Assembly: GCA_013115125.1 (NCBI GenBank)
Contig: JABANN010000017.1
Coordinates: 62,001-126,000, forward strand
Direction: 5' to 3'
Origin: Perkinsus olseni
Lineage: Eukaryota > Perkinsozoa > Perkinsida
Length of the DNA stretch: 64,000 nt
Shown: positions 1-10,705 of the stretch, piece after piece
How the letters are laid out: every line of letters starts with the position of its first letter
Numbering within the stretch: the first letter of the stretch is position 1
Made by a program: the position numbers and the translations under genes
The notes under the pieces: model-generated
What the model was told of the DNA's origin: nothing
What the model saw: only the letters and a program-made list of their open reading frames with translations
The model's database searches: none

Positions 1-1131
1 GGGTAATTCGGGACGACCGAGTCGGAGGAACTCTCTATACTTGGCGCTGATGATCAAGCCCCAGGAGCAACGTCTATGGCAACGCATGGCCACGACCATC
101 ATTAAAAATCACAAAGAGTATCCACAATCGCAGCAGTTAGAGTCAAGAACCCCATACTTAGCATGGGGTTGTTGAATACGCTCGATCACTATGTTTTACT
201 CAACAGTAGGCAACAGACTACTACCTTCACAGTAGGTTGGGCTGCTAGTATCTCCTTAATGCTCCTCCCTGCCCCTTCCTGTCTACACGCCATGTACGTC
301 ACCGCCAACAACCAGGGGTAGTTCGTCTTTCCCTTCAGCAACCCGTTGTCGTCCATCTGTTTTAGTATCTATGGACGGGACGAGTTACTCGGGAAAAAAC
401 TTCGCTCCGCCGCCACCTGGCAGCATCTAGTGTAGATATTGTCCGGCAAAGCCAGTGCGTCCATGATGTCCCTGAGTATCTTATGGCCCTTATTGAGTGT
501 ACGATCAACATTATCGCTGTTAACAGCTATCATGTGCGTGCGTGCTAATCTGCTATTACCAAAACCTGAGCAAAGATATGCTTCGTCGGGAACAGGAGAT
601 CCATCAACATTAAACTGAATGACTCATTCCTAGAAGTCACCAACCCACACTTATCCATCTCCCGTAAACTCCTGTAATATCACTAAGCAATAGTTTAGTC
701 AGCCAGGCCTACTTCTGTCAGAGAAGAGAAAGCCCTATCGACAACCCAGTGTGCTATCCACAGACAAACCCACTCTAGACCTCCAGATGAAAGGGCAGCG
801 AGACAAGCCCACGCAGAACGACAATGTTATTACCGACGCTCGTTCCAAGCCCTCCAGAGTGCAGCATATTATTAGTCGTCCCGCCCACACGATTCCTGTC
901 CGGTCCACTGCTGTCCGAGAACGTCCGCCATTCTTGCGAATCATCGATACACGACATCTCCAATATCAAACCACAATTACGGCAGATAACCGACCCTGAA
1001 GATGCGACGCAGCCTTCAACCTCAGATACCATAACCCCAGTATGACCTTGTGCATAGTCCACTACAATCTGAGTCTTCCCCTTGCACTCGGGGCACTCCA
1101 TAATATCCCGGGCTTGGACGTTGGCTGGCAT
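1..1131 (-). CDS. Transcription initiation factor TFIIB (partial, runs off the left edge)
   Basis: General RNA polymerase II initiation factor that bridges TBP-DNA and the polymerase in the nucleus. The first exon (1047-1131) starts at an ATG and encodes the first Cys pair of the zinc ribbon, CPECKG. After a 51-nt GT-AG intron (996-1046) the second exon (834-995) carries the second pair, CRNCGL, then the B-finger segment SQEWRTFSDSSGPDRNRVGG, which is typical of TFIIB. Further exons between about 60 and 700 encode cyclin-fold pieces: DNVDRTLNKGHKILRDIMD and LLAVTYMACRQEGAGRSIKE, the latter matching the ACRQEG(V)PRTFKE core motif of the family. The C-terminal cyclin repeat lies beyond position 1. 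Exon borders downstream of 834 are approximate. A Brf-type paralogue is possible but the B-finger fits TFIIB better. Confidence 0.88.
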
Positions 1132-1379
1132 CACCGAATGGCAAGTAGGAGGAGGAAGGAAACCAAGAAACTACCAACCATCGCGTGACAGAAGCCTCCC
1201 GAAGACAGCGTTCTTTCTCGAACCCCAACGCCCTGGTATTCCATTATCAGCTCAGCCGAAAGGTCTTCCTGTACTTTACTCAACAACAGCTGGCATTCCC
1301 GCAAGCATCAGAAACACATCACTCTGAAACCATGTGATTTTTACGATTGAATATACTGCTACTACCGCGGAAGACAGAC

Positions 1380-3715
1380 AAAGTCATTGATAGATCTCAG
1401 AAGCCATGCATCATCTTCATCAAAGACGGCGGGAGGGGCGGCAGAGGGGCGGAGGAAGGAGAGGAGGAAGGTCGCGGAGCTGGGGGCGGCGGCGGACGAG
1501 GCAGGGGAGACGCGGGCTCATTCATACCAACTTTCTCCTCACTCGTGGTACCTGTACCAAAGCCTGCGCCTGCGGCCCTTCACTACACTGTCGCACCCTC
1601 ATCACTCTCTGCCTTCGCCTCTCGCTTCTTCTTCCTCTGCTCCCGCTTCAGCTTCCTCCGTATCGTTAACGGCGACTCCTCCGCAGGCTCACACACCTAC
1701 CACACTTTCCCTAACTCCAACCGACTAACCCCTATTGCAGTAACTCTAACACGCTACGAACAAGGCGAAGACCGGCAGTCAGCGAAAGTCGCCTATCACC
1801 TCATCAAGCGTGGCTCCATCCAACAGCATCGTCCGTGCCCTTACAAACTCGCCATGGAGGACCTGCCGAACGTACTCAACCCCTCTTCCCCGCCGCTATA
1901 TGTTACCTCCCACACTGCCTTGCTCATCGGGTTCACATCCTTCTTACTGATAGGGCATCTCATCACTAACACCGGCTCTTGTTGCGGCTGGGGCTCCTCT
2001 CCCTCTGTGCTCCCTCCCTCCTCATCTTCGAAGTACGAGATACTCCCATCGTAGCAAAGTATCTGCCCACCAGTGCAAAGGAGAAGCTACATTCCCTCTA
2101 TCGTACCGCCCCGTAACGAACTGAGATGTTTCCCCTCACGAAAATATGCAAGTCCATATTACCTCCGCTCCACCTGCCATTCTCTCGCTGCCATAAAGTT
2201 CGAAGAATTCCATCAACAGCTCCCCAACCGACTCTGAGTTATTCCGCAGTTCCGGACACTTGTCGAATATCTCCTCCCGAGAAGTCATGAAAGGGAGCGG
2301 CCGCAGAGTCCCGTCCATCCCGTCCCAGCCTTCACTGTTGGCCTCCTCGATGCTCTTACCACCACTACTATCGCCATCACTATCAGCCTCGCCACTTTCC
2401 AGCTTACTCTCACCTGCGAGTTGAACATTTCAAGCACTACACAGAAAATGCAACATGCCGGGATCGAACCCACGCCCTTACGCCTAATGCTGCCTACACG
2501 CCAGTCCTACGCTACCTTCACTGCTGCTTTCATCCTCTGCAGTAGCAAACAGCTCCATATCCTTATACAATGGCAAGATAGGATTCTGTCGAGTTTGTAA
2601 TAAATATACCAGTTGCAATATCAGCGTGTACTAAGGAAATGCAAGATCAGCAAGATTGGCAAGATGTCCCCCTCACCCTACCGTAGAAAAAGTCCCTTGA
2701 CTCCGATTATTAATTTGCCTGCGTTTGGCCCAGTACTTGATGACCCTACCCAGCACCCATCATCCCCCTTCCTCCCCTCCGCCGCTGCCACCTACCTCCC
2801 CAGCGTCCTCACTCTATGATCTAGGTCAGTCCACACTGCCACCAACTGGGAGTTCTCTATCGCTACAGTATTATTGATCGATATATCCAACACCTACTCC
2901 GACACCACTACCAATGCCTTATGCCAGGTGTCCTACATTCTTTCCGTCGCTATCGAACACTTTCGCTACCGGCACCCGAGCCCCGCGGATCAGCATCACT
3001 CTGGCTACGTCCTTGGCCGTATCAGCGGGGGCCGCCATCATCAGCCGATTCAAAGCCGACTTGATCGCTTGAAGTTTCGAGACGCATATCTAAACCCGTA
3101 CAACTCCTTTCCCACTTCGCAAAGATACGTTCAGCTCCACAGATCCTAGACAGTTCAGCAGGAGCTCCCCCAGTTGGAAATCACCTGTTTAGTCCGGGCG
3201 TTCTTCAATACCATACAAGCATCGATATCGGACCCATTAACCCAGAATCCATTCTCGCAGGAGCCGAAGGTAACCAATGACCCGCCCAACCTCGCCTCCA
3301 GCAGCGGCCGCACAGCACCCATCAGCCGCTGAAAATCGGTAATTTCGTGGCGCGCGGTCAAGCATGAGCACGCGGTCAAGCACGAGAGCACTCTTACCTT
3401 CTTGTGCATATACTGCTCCACTGGGGGCATCAAGGAATTATCAATACCCACCACTTCCCCCGTCACCCTCCTACGCTGCTCCGCTTCGGGAGTAGACCGG
3501 CACAGACTAAAGCAGCAAGCATCCAACTGCACATCACCCAACCGACATCATCACCTTTCCGCTGCCTCCGATAGGGCCCCTCCTGCTACTCCTATTCCTG
3601 CCGCTGTCGTCGTCGTCGTCGTCGTCGTCGTCGATGTGGCATGGTTGAGTAAGGCCACACTCAGCCGCAGCAAGGCGCTAGGGGCTGCTGTTACTGCAGG
3701 CGCTGTATGAAACAT
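1380..3715 (-). CDS. Terminal nucleotidyltransferase (TUTase / non-canonical poly(A) polymerase)
   Basis: Cid1/TUT-family enzyme that adds U or A to RNA 3' ends. Exon 1 (from ATG at 3715) has a poly-Thr stretch encoded by a GTC repeat and splices in phase to an exon containing the catalytic motif FGSCENGFWVNGSDIDACMVL (G-S plus D-x-D). Later exons give VPVAKVFDSDGKNV, then VDISINNTVAIENSQLV and RVRTLGRVIKYWAKRRQINN, the classic central-domain signatures. Next comes YTLILQLVYLLQTRQNP, an acidic insert, and the PAP-associated domain SVGELLMEFFELYG. A terminal section has CPISKKDVNPMSKAVWEVLHGEFVRARTMLLDG and a basic KLKREQRKKKREAK segment. At least ten introns are needed, one of which (2414-2515) carries a tRNA-like unit. 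The exact 3' end near 1380-1500 is uncertain. UTP versus ATP use cannot be read from what I see. Confidence 0.85.
2414..2515 (-). repeat. tRNA-like intron, sense orientation (in the TUTase gene)
   Basis: Intron of 102 nt with GT-AG ends. The flanking exons join in phase (ESSSE-G-ESKLESGEADS). Read along the host gene it contains a perfect B box, GGTTCGATCCC (plus coordinates 2460-2471), followed by CGGCATGTTGCATTTTCTG, so a T-arm-like hairpin precedes a T-rich tract and the acceptor. Confidence 0.75.
3606..3633. repeat. (GTC)n microsatellite inside TUTase exon 1
   Basis: Nine tandem GTC triplets on the plus strand. Read on the minus strand they encode a poly-threonine run in the N-terminal region of the nucleotidyltransferase. 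Confidence 0.9.
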
Positions 3716-3903
3716 GAAGAAACAAACTGGCAAGGAACAATATTATAACCACACTGAGCTCAACAAATCCGACTTCGAATAATACACCTTTAGTAGACCA
3801 TGATGACACTAATGATCGGAGGAGTTCCTTCAAGCCTTCGACTGCGACGTCAAAGGTGGTAAACTTGAGCCCTCCCTGGCCTCCTTGTGCCGGACCAGAG
3901 GGG

Positions 3904-5485
3904 CTAGCTCACTGACAGAGTCGCCCTGCCGTACCTGAGCTGTAATGTGAGGAAAGCGGAGGAGGGCCGCCTCACAAGAGCAAGATGCTCCTGCAGCTCC
4001 GTCAACTCTGACATCACTCGTTCGCCGAACTGAAAAATGTAGTATCCGAGGATCGATCTCAGGACCTTCCGCTTCACCTGATTCAACTGACGCACCCTCT
4101 CAACTGCGTGGACAGACTGTTCCCCAATCTCCTGCCGCAACTGCTGCATGTTCTCCATATGGCTCTCCTTCAACCGCCGCACCAGTCGCTGCCACTGTGC
4201 CCTCTCACCAGCCATCCTCTCCTGCGTGAAATGTCGGGCACGGTCCGAAAGCGGACAGCCCCTACGCACCTTCATCTCCTTATTCGCCTTCCTTATATCT
4301 GCTGCTTGCGCGAATACCTTTCCTAGCCTAAATGACGACCCTCTACGGAGACACTAGCGCAGGGACACAGTCACGAACGTGTATCCAGAAACAAGGACTC
4401 AACCCGAGCAACAAGTCGCCGTTGACTCATGACTTTTCACAAGTGTTACAGCTTCGCTGAGCGGCAACCAGTGTCACCGGCGGTGACAGTCACTGTAAAC
4501 AGTGACAGTGTCACTAACATTATTTTTTTAACCAAGCTCATCCCACTAAAGGTCATCACCAATGGAAGGGAGTACATCCCTTAATTCCGATAAAAACACG
4601 CATCCTCCTTCACGACCACACACACGGCGAGGCCATCTCACGACCTCTGTTTCATCATCAGCTTCTCCTCCCTCTCCCTCACTAACTGGGCCTTCAACGA
4701 TCGCACTTTCTCATACAGCTGTCCCTACGCTGGTATCACTGTAGACCAGAAAAGACGTCATAAAGTTACTTTCCCTGCTTTGGTAAAGTTCAACGCCTCC
4801 TCTTTAGCCTGCTTGGCTTGCATTAGCAGCAGCGTCACTTCCTTCATTTTCCGAGCCTGCTCCACGGTCCAGCCTACCACTTGCGACGATGACGCCTCCG
4901 GGGATCGAGCTCGGGACCTACCGCCCTCGTCCCCTTCACCATTCGTAGCTGCTGTTATCGCCCAGGACTGCGCTGAAAAACGACCCACAATTCATTCAGT
5001 TCCGCCCACCCTATTAACTGCATCAGCCTGACGGCCAAGTATAACTCCACTCCAACTGCCCACACGCAAGATAAGCAGTGGCATCTCACACCGCTCTCCG
5101 TCCACCGACCACGGGCTCGATTTAACCGAGACCGAGCAGCGCAGCAGATGGTCGATGCTCAGGAAGCTGGCATCTACTTCTAGCTCAGGTACCTCCTTAC
5201 TAACGGCTCGTTCATCGAGACCGGCAACTCCCGACACAACACAGCATTTAGGCCCCTCATGATGATACCCCCGCCCTGCTCACTACCGGTCTGGACTATC
5301 CGTAACGTGCTCTCCAATTCCTCTACTTTATCCAATAGCTCCTCATTCTCCCGTCGGAGTGCTGCAACTTTCCTGCAAACACCAGATACTACTCCAGCGA
5401 CCAATACGTGCCTCTTACGCTCGGACAAAGTCAAGACTGCGATGAGGCACCCCAGAGGCAGTGTATCTAGGAGGCAACAATACAA
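3904..5485 (-). CDS. Coiled-coil protein, multi-exon, unidentified
   Basis: I do not recognise this gene. Successive minus-strand exons are rich in charged heptads. A putative N-terminal hydrophobic stretch near 5480 is followed, after a 35-nt intron, by RKVAALRRENEELLDKVEEL. Further exons give VVGWTVEQARKMKEVTLLLM, LYEKVRSLKAQLVREREEKL and QRLVRRLKESHMENMQQLRQ. The 3' part ends at a stop at 3904. The exons share strand and reading continuity, with short GT-AG introns, two of which carry a B box (4030-4077, 4880-4939). The segments around 4330-4560 and 4990-5230 are not resolved. The window could hold two genes rather than one. A flagellar or centrosomal role is possible for such a protein but is only a guess. 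Confidence 0.55.
4030..4077 (-). repeat. tRNA-like intron, sense orientation
   Basis: 48-nt GT-AG intron between exons encoding ERVRQLNQ and FGERVMSELTEL. It contains AGATCGATCCTCG (B-box-like), then GATACTACATTTTTCAG, so five Ts lie directly before the CAG acceptor. Confidence 0.7.
4471..4515. repeat. Chain of nested hairpins built from GTCAC/GTGAC
   Basis: Three consecutive near-perfect inverted repeats: TGTCACCG / CGGTGACA with a 1-nt loop (4472-4488), GTCACTGT / ACAGTGAC with a 2-nt loop (4489-4506), and AGTGACA / TGTCACT with a 1-nt loop (4501-4515). They lie in a stretch with no resolved exon. Confidence 0.85.
4880..4939 (-). repeat. tRNA-like intron, sense orientation
   Basis: 60-nt intron with GT donor and AAG acceptor between exons encoding WAITAATN and VVGWTVEQARK. 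The B-box-like sequence AGCTCGATCCCCG sits in its centre (plus coordinates 4899-4911). Confidence 0.65.
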
Positions 5486-5963
5486 CAGAGGAAGGCTTCC
5501 TCCTGAGACCTTTCAAAATCCACTGCGCCGGTCAGATCGGACAAGCACATTCAGAAGTCGATGATGCCCAGGCGGTTCCGAACACAACCTACAGGGAGGC
5601 TGTTGCTGCCACTGCCTGAGCCAGAGGATCTCCTTCTAAGTCATTCCGGTCGGTATCGGGTGGCTCTCCTTGACCAGAGTCGATACACGAGTCCGCGGTG
5701 ACGGAGTCCATTGGCCGAAAAAGACACCAGAATCAACAGCGGTACCCTCATCCACCCCTCCGGACGGCAAGAAGTCGAAAACGTCTTATTAAGCACATTA
5801 GAAAAGTGATCAGACGACTAGCCAATTGTGATTGTGGTGGTGATGGTGATACTAGTCCAAGTTAGTACATCAGAGAATGTAACGATGCTGTAGTAGTTCA
5901 CTCATCGATAGTGAGAGCTTTCCTTTCCAGCTTTCTGACACCTCTAGCTACGATGACGACAGC

Positions 5964-7233
5964 TCAGCAGGCCTTCCACCAGATGATGAAGAGGAAAAAT
6001 ACTAGGAAGATTGCCATGGTCGCGTGCTTGCGGAACATCGCCTGAAAGCAGCGGCAAATCACGAGCGACTCCAGTAGCCGAGCTTGTTGCCCCGGAGCAC
6101 CTGCAAATTGATCATCCTGGCCTTTTTCGAGAACGACTTGCTTGCATCCTTCAAGTCGTTAGCTCTTCTTCCGACATCCTCGAGCTTCTCACCTGATCAT
6201 CCACGAGAAGCATTCAGAGAACCCCGAACGGGCCTACTCCCCTTCATCCAAGCGATGACAAGGTCGAATACGCACCACGGTAGTCCAATAGCGGCGAAGC
6301 TGTTCAACACACTGAACACTTATCTCTTTTCCACCAATCTATTCATTGCTCTTAGTAGCGTCGAGCCAAGGCCGCCACAGGTCGCGTCAGCAGCGACCGT
6401 AGTACTACCTCTTGTTAATATATCATCGATGTTCTTCTGCATGATGCTGTTGACCTCCGTAAGGCTATCATTCAACCTGTTCAGCGCCCGAGTCGAGGTC
6501 GGGTCCCGATAGTCATTCCGCCTCTTCGTTATCTGCCGATCTGACCAACACCGGCACCTCCTTATGCGCAACATCTAGCGCTTCGCTCCGCCTTACCGAA
6601 AGATATGAAATGATAAGGCTTGGTGATAGCCTCTATATGCTGTCGGTAATCTAAGCTATCAGTGGTGCCAAACTCCCTCGCCAACTCCTCTACGAACGCT
6701 TGCCGGATTTCCTAACAGGGATGGGATTTCCCGCAATGCCCTTACCGGAGCAGCTAGTACCTCCAAAAACGAGAAGGCCAGCTTCTTCGGGTACCTCTGG
6801 TCACACAGCGTCATGTACACTATACCACCCTCCGTGATGTAGCTACAAAAACGTCACCGATTATCTAGCGGAGACAAGCACATGATAATAGCTTCCTTAC
6901 TGGAAAACATATGCTCCTGTATCGATAGAGCATTGTGGTGGAAACGAATTCATATGGCGGAGCAGCTGCTTGGCCTGAAGACGAATTTCCTATTCTCCGT
7001 GAGGCACAGCAGATCAGCCGCGAGAAGAAGACCTCCGTTGCCCAGCGAACAGAAATGAAGCTCCATTTTCCCGAGACTGTTCCCTGTCTACGGAAGCCTT
7101 CTCCACCCAGACTATGGTGTATTATTACCTGTTGCTTATACTTAGCCATTGCCTGCCCTTCCTTACCGCCATCCCAGGTCTCCGTGAATATGAGCCCATC
7201 CGATACGCGTGCTATGAATGTTAAGTCGCACAT
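5964..7233 (-). CDS. SEC22: R-SNARE SEC22
   Basis: Vesicle SNARE for transport between ER and Golgi. Exon 1 from ATG 7233 encodes the start of a longin domain (TFIARVSDGLIFTETWDGGK). A middle exon (6761-6842) encodes ITEGGIVYMTLCDQRYPKKL, continuing at 6597-6711 with EIRQAFVEELAREFGTTDSL and HIEAITKPYHFISFG. The SNARE motif starts in exon 6409-6540 with ALNRLNDSLTEVNSIMQKNI followed by DDILTRG, carrying the zero-layer Arg. Exon 6101-6192 encodes EKLEDVGRRANDLKDASKSF, and exon 5964-6041 a C-terminal membrane anchor (ATMAIFLVFFLFIIWWKAC) ending at TGA 5964. Exons join in phase. The border before 6842 is ambiguous because the dinucleotide CT is repeated at both intron ends. Confidence 0.92.
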
Positions 7234-7764
7234 GATAAGAGTAAGCAACCCCTGCACATGCATCATTGCCATACAAACCTCCCTACTCTCCCCGATTCAA
7301 CACAACAGTGTCCCCATTATATCGTTCGACAGAAAATAGAGATCCTCTCACAATATGCAGCCTTGCACTGCTTGTGCTGTACTACATCTCAGATCACCCT
7401 GTAATCGCACAACCCTAGTACCAAAGGCATCCCCAATTCGGCGAGCCCCAGGCTCCCACGTCAAGTTCGCTCCGGCCTCCTTCTTCCACTCCCTATGATG
7501 GACATGTACAAAAAAGAAAAGCAGCTCTCCCAAAGCCGCAAGCCAGCCAACTCAAAAGCCAGCCGATCTGTCGACACGCTTGGAAACCCTTTCCTAGTTT
7601 GCTGAAGCGAGACGACGGGAGGATCTAGTGGGGGGGCAACAGAGCCAACGTTAAAGCGAAGCGTAATAGTGCGCCTACGAAATGCCCAGTAGTGCAGCGG
7701 CTATCCAACGGCGAAGGAAACGATACACGACTCGCAGAAAGCAATGATACGCAGGGAACTGCGG

Positions 7765-7805
<41 letters not shown>

Positions 7806-8010
7806 GCAGTAATGGTTATAATATAGTGATAGTTACAGTCGACGAGCTAGTGTATCGAAAAGGCCACTGCCAGCACCAGATGACTCCAATTTCTTCTCAC
7901 CCTCGACAGAGGGGCGGCATTTAGCCGACTTCTGCCGTGGAGACCCTCGCACCTTCTCATAGTACCTGATAACGCCCCTCAAGCGTCGAAGCAGCTGTCA
8001 GCAGCAGCTC
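7234..8010. other. Intergenic spacer with (GAT)n microsatellite
   Basis: No gene is supported here. It separates the SEC22 start from the transporter 3' end. A pure GAT repeat of about 14 units occupies 7764-7805. Confidence 0.7.
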
Positions 8011-9680
8011 CTACTCGTTCGGCCAGGAGTTCTCATCGTGTTCATCGTAGGGCCGCTCCTGATAGTCGATGTGAACGAAGGCTCGCTCGACCCGATCGAG
8101 ATCCTCGATTTTATGCTGCAGCCCCATGCCTAGCACACAGCCAGAACTCGAAGCCCATCACGCGCTACACCACCATCCACTACCGATATCATGGCTTTCC
8201 CTCAGCTGATACGTCTCCGGCAGGACCATCTCCAGTTCAACCAGGAAGTTCGGGCCGAAATGATACGCTCGGATGATATCAGCATACCTTGCGCAGTAGA
8301 AAGATGCAAAGCCTAGCGTGTAGGGGAACAACAAGCTGAAGACCCCAGAAGCTTACAGCTCGGGATGGTACTGATTGGCGATCTCCCTGATGTTAGCTAG
8401 GAACTCAGGATCCGCCGATCGACCTAAAACACCCAAAACTGAGAGCAACCATGGTGTGCACAGCGCCAATACCAGCAATCATTGCCGCCTGCTCCTTCCC
8501 GGTCTCAATCCATGATCCGATAATGTACAGTGAAATAAGTATCTGAAGGCCATTCCTGTACTCGATCCAACAACCGACGACGAGATAGCAAGGAAGCAAA
8601 CAGCTAGCTGAGCAGTCGATGCTACCTGCAATACTTCAAAAATTTACTGACACCTCTAGCTCCCAGCTTACAGCGGAGGTCGAATCCACCCACCAGAGTT
8701 TAGGGCTTTCATATGCCGCCCATGCTGCCAAGACAGCGCCCGTATTGGAGAAAACCTGATCGTCCCCATCCGTACTTCTCCTCACGATTCGAGCAGGAGC
8801 TACTACATCGTTGATATGGTCTTGAGCTAATGCCTTCACATTCTCCGAGTTGGCCTCTTCCCCCACTTTACGACAGTAGAAATACCTGCGCATGGATTCG
8901 AACCTGCCTCCAAGCGCACCATCTAGAATTACAGAGCTGTTTTAGATGCAATGGCCACGATCATAATAGCGGCGACCAGCGGTGTCATCTCCAGCGGGGG
9001 AACTTTGTCCGTACCTGAAATCGCCCATAACGTTCCGACTCCCCAGCAGAGCCTGAGCCCAGCTCCTAGGGTATTACCGATGTACTCCGCCAAGACCCCA
9101 GCCGACTCCCGTATGACCTCAATGGATGCCATGCCCATCCAGCATGCACAAATTACCTACTCGGATCGATATTGGAATCCTTTTCACTGCGCCGCGATAT
9201 TACCACGCCTAGAGGCTCCAAGCGCCTCTGTCCAGCAGGGTAAGTCTCGTTGTATGAATGGTTCGCCTTATGTTCCGTCCACCAGAGTACCTTGACGATG
9301 CTCTCCCTTCCCAGTACAGCCGTCCGTCGCTTACTAATTGTGAAAGTAAGTCCAATAGAGAGTCAACTAGGGAGGCCAGGACCTGATGTAACCCTAGAGC
9401 GATGAGGTCCATAGATAGAACAGCTGCTGGGACTCACCGCGAGCGAGCCACTCTCTAGGAGGCAGACGGCCTTGGCCAGAGTGAGAGCTATATTTACAAC
9501 GAGAGAAGAGTGTAGAGCCACTCGAATATTCATAGACTCAGGCCTCTTCTGAACCTAATAGACGTTGGATGATGAGGTATCCGGTTCAATCCCTGGTCCC
9601 GGTATTACATGAGGTGCCGGTACTATAGACGTCTCGCCAGATTCCGAAGGGGCGTATGTGACGGTGCCTTTATGAAGACC
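8011..9680 (-). CDS. Cation diffusion facilitator, Mn-type (MTP family)
   Basis: Membrane exporter of divalent metal. In order: ALHSSLVVNIALTLAKAVCL then SGSLAVLASLVDSLLDLLSQ (TM2 with D-x-x-x-D), NETYPAGQRRLEPLGV (the YPxGxxRxEPLG loop), WMGMASIEVIRESAGVLAEY, PPLEMTPLVAAIMIVAIASK, and AQDHINDVVFSNTGAVLAAW (TM5, D-x-x-x-D). Then come ILISLYIIGSWIETGKEQAA and the cytosolic domain with DIIRAYHFGPNFLVELEMVL, SHDIGMGLQHKIEDLDRVER and AFVHIDYQERPYDEHDENSW, ending at TAG 8011. DxxxD in both TM2 and TM5 is the pattern of the manganese subgroup; zinc CDFs use HxxxD. Exons are joined by short introns. The N-terminal exon above 9554 is uncertain and may extend past 9680. Confidence 0.87.
8887..8933 (-). 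repeat. tRNA-like intron, sense orientation (in the CDF gene)
   Basis: 47-nt GT-AG intron that splits the codon between TAL and YFYCRKVGEE. It carries a textbook B box, GGTTCGAATCC, 24 nt after the donor, and ends at GCGCAG. No T-run is present in this copy. Confidence 0.8.
9555..9608 (-). repeat. tRNA-like intron, antisense orientation
   Basis: 54-nt candidate intron just upstream of the exon that begins VQKRPESMNIRVALHSS. Relative to the host gene the B box is reversed (GGGATTGAACCGG). The acceptor reads CTATTAG. The upstream exon is not confirmed, so the donor is tentative. Confidence 0.55.
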
Positions 9681-10640
9681 TCAACAACAGGCTCGTAGGC
9701 AAGAAGGGACGTTACCTCCGTACGGGTTGACAACCTGTGTTATGTTGGACCTTGGATGGAGGCGAGGTGAAGGAGCAGCAGCGCCACTGTCCGACCGAAA
9801 TGACCGGAGCATAGGCTCGGCAAGGCCTAACAAAGAAGCCGCATACCAAACTTTTCGTAAATCGTGAGACGTGGTACTCCGCTGTGAACTCTGATCTCTA
9901 AAGGAAGAGTAACAGGTAGAGTTACACGACCGAATGCCGTCGAATTGGCTTGTCATGTCAAGGGAAAAATTCTAGTAGCTGACTGTGGAACGTATCCAAG
10001 GTTCGAGATGTGAAGATACAAAATAGGTTAGATACGAGCGCTATAAGTCCTTCGTTTTACATCCGTTGAAAGACCCAGCGTGCATCTCCGGAGAGTAGCT
10101 GCTGTGACGGTTGTCTTGAAGGTCCATAGGAGGCGGCTAGACGCAGCTGAGAGCGTAGCGAGTCCCTCGACCCGACTCATTCACAGTTCCAACAGTCCTA
10201 TTATGCGGCCCAGCAGGTATCATGATCTCCGCTAGCAAAATTTACCCTAGCTCCGCGTAGCGTCCACTGTGGGAGCACTGAACTCGCCATCTTCCGCGGG
10301 TCACAGAAAAATTTCTCAGGGCGCGCGCGAAATGCAAATGACCCGTCGTCGTCGTCACCGCTGGCACGATGATGTGAGCAGGGTTGTTCCAATAGTGTCG
10401 TAGTTGAATATTGAAAACATGTCGTCTTCATCACCTGTATCAGGCTGTGGGAGCTCCTCTATGCGGCTGACCGCTAGAGGCTTCCTGGAGAAGCAAGGAG
10501 ATGATTTCAGAGGTTAGGTTTCCTGCTCAACCCAAGGGCCCTTCACTGGACGTCCTGTCAGGTGCCTCGTCGGTGACGGACGAAGGCCCACAGTGTAACG
10601 TCAGAACAGCTACACCCGCTGCTAAAAGGCCCAATAATCA
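9681..10640 (-). other. Possible N-terminal exons of the CDF gene, or unannotated spacer
   Basis: Minus-strand open stretches encode SGAAAPSPRLHPRSNITQVV (9681-9830) and DDDDGSFAFRARPEKFFCDP (10201-10434). They lie upstream of the transporter on the same strand and could form its long N-terminal cytosolic tail. No splice chain could be fixed and no conserved motif is present, so this is a weak call. Confidence 0.25.
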
Positions 10641-10646
10641 GGGAGC

Positions 10647-10705
10647 GTAGGGAGGGAATTGAACCTGGGATGGCAGCATGATCTTTGTGTTGGCTAACCT
10701 CTTAG
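10647..10705 (+). repeat. tRNA-like intron, antisense orientation, near-complete
   Basis: 59-nt candidate intron, GT to CTCTTAG. Its reverse complement runs from an A-box-like CTAAGAGGTTAGCC through an anticodon-arm-like segment to a B box GGTTCAATTCC and CTCCCTAC. The acceptor CTTAG is therefore the complement of the CTAAG inside the A-box region. Confidence 0.65.

Noticed and set aside
1347-2054. 235-codon plus-strand frame with a Gly/Arg-rich stretch
   Set aside because: It is the antisense of confirmed terminal nucleotidyltransferase exons (for example CPISKKDVNPMSKAVWE).
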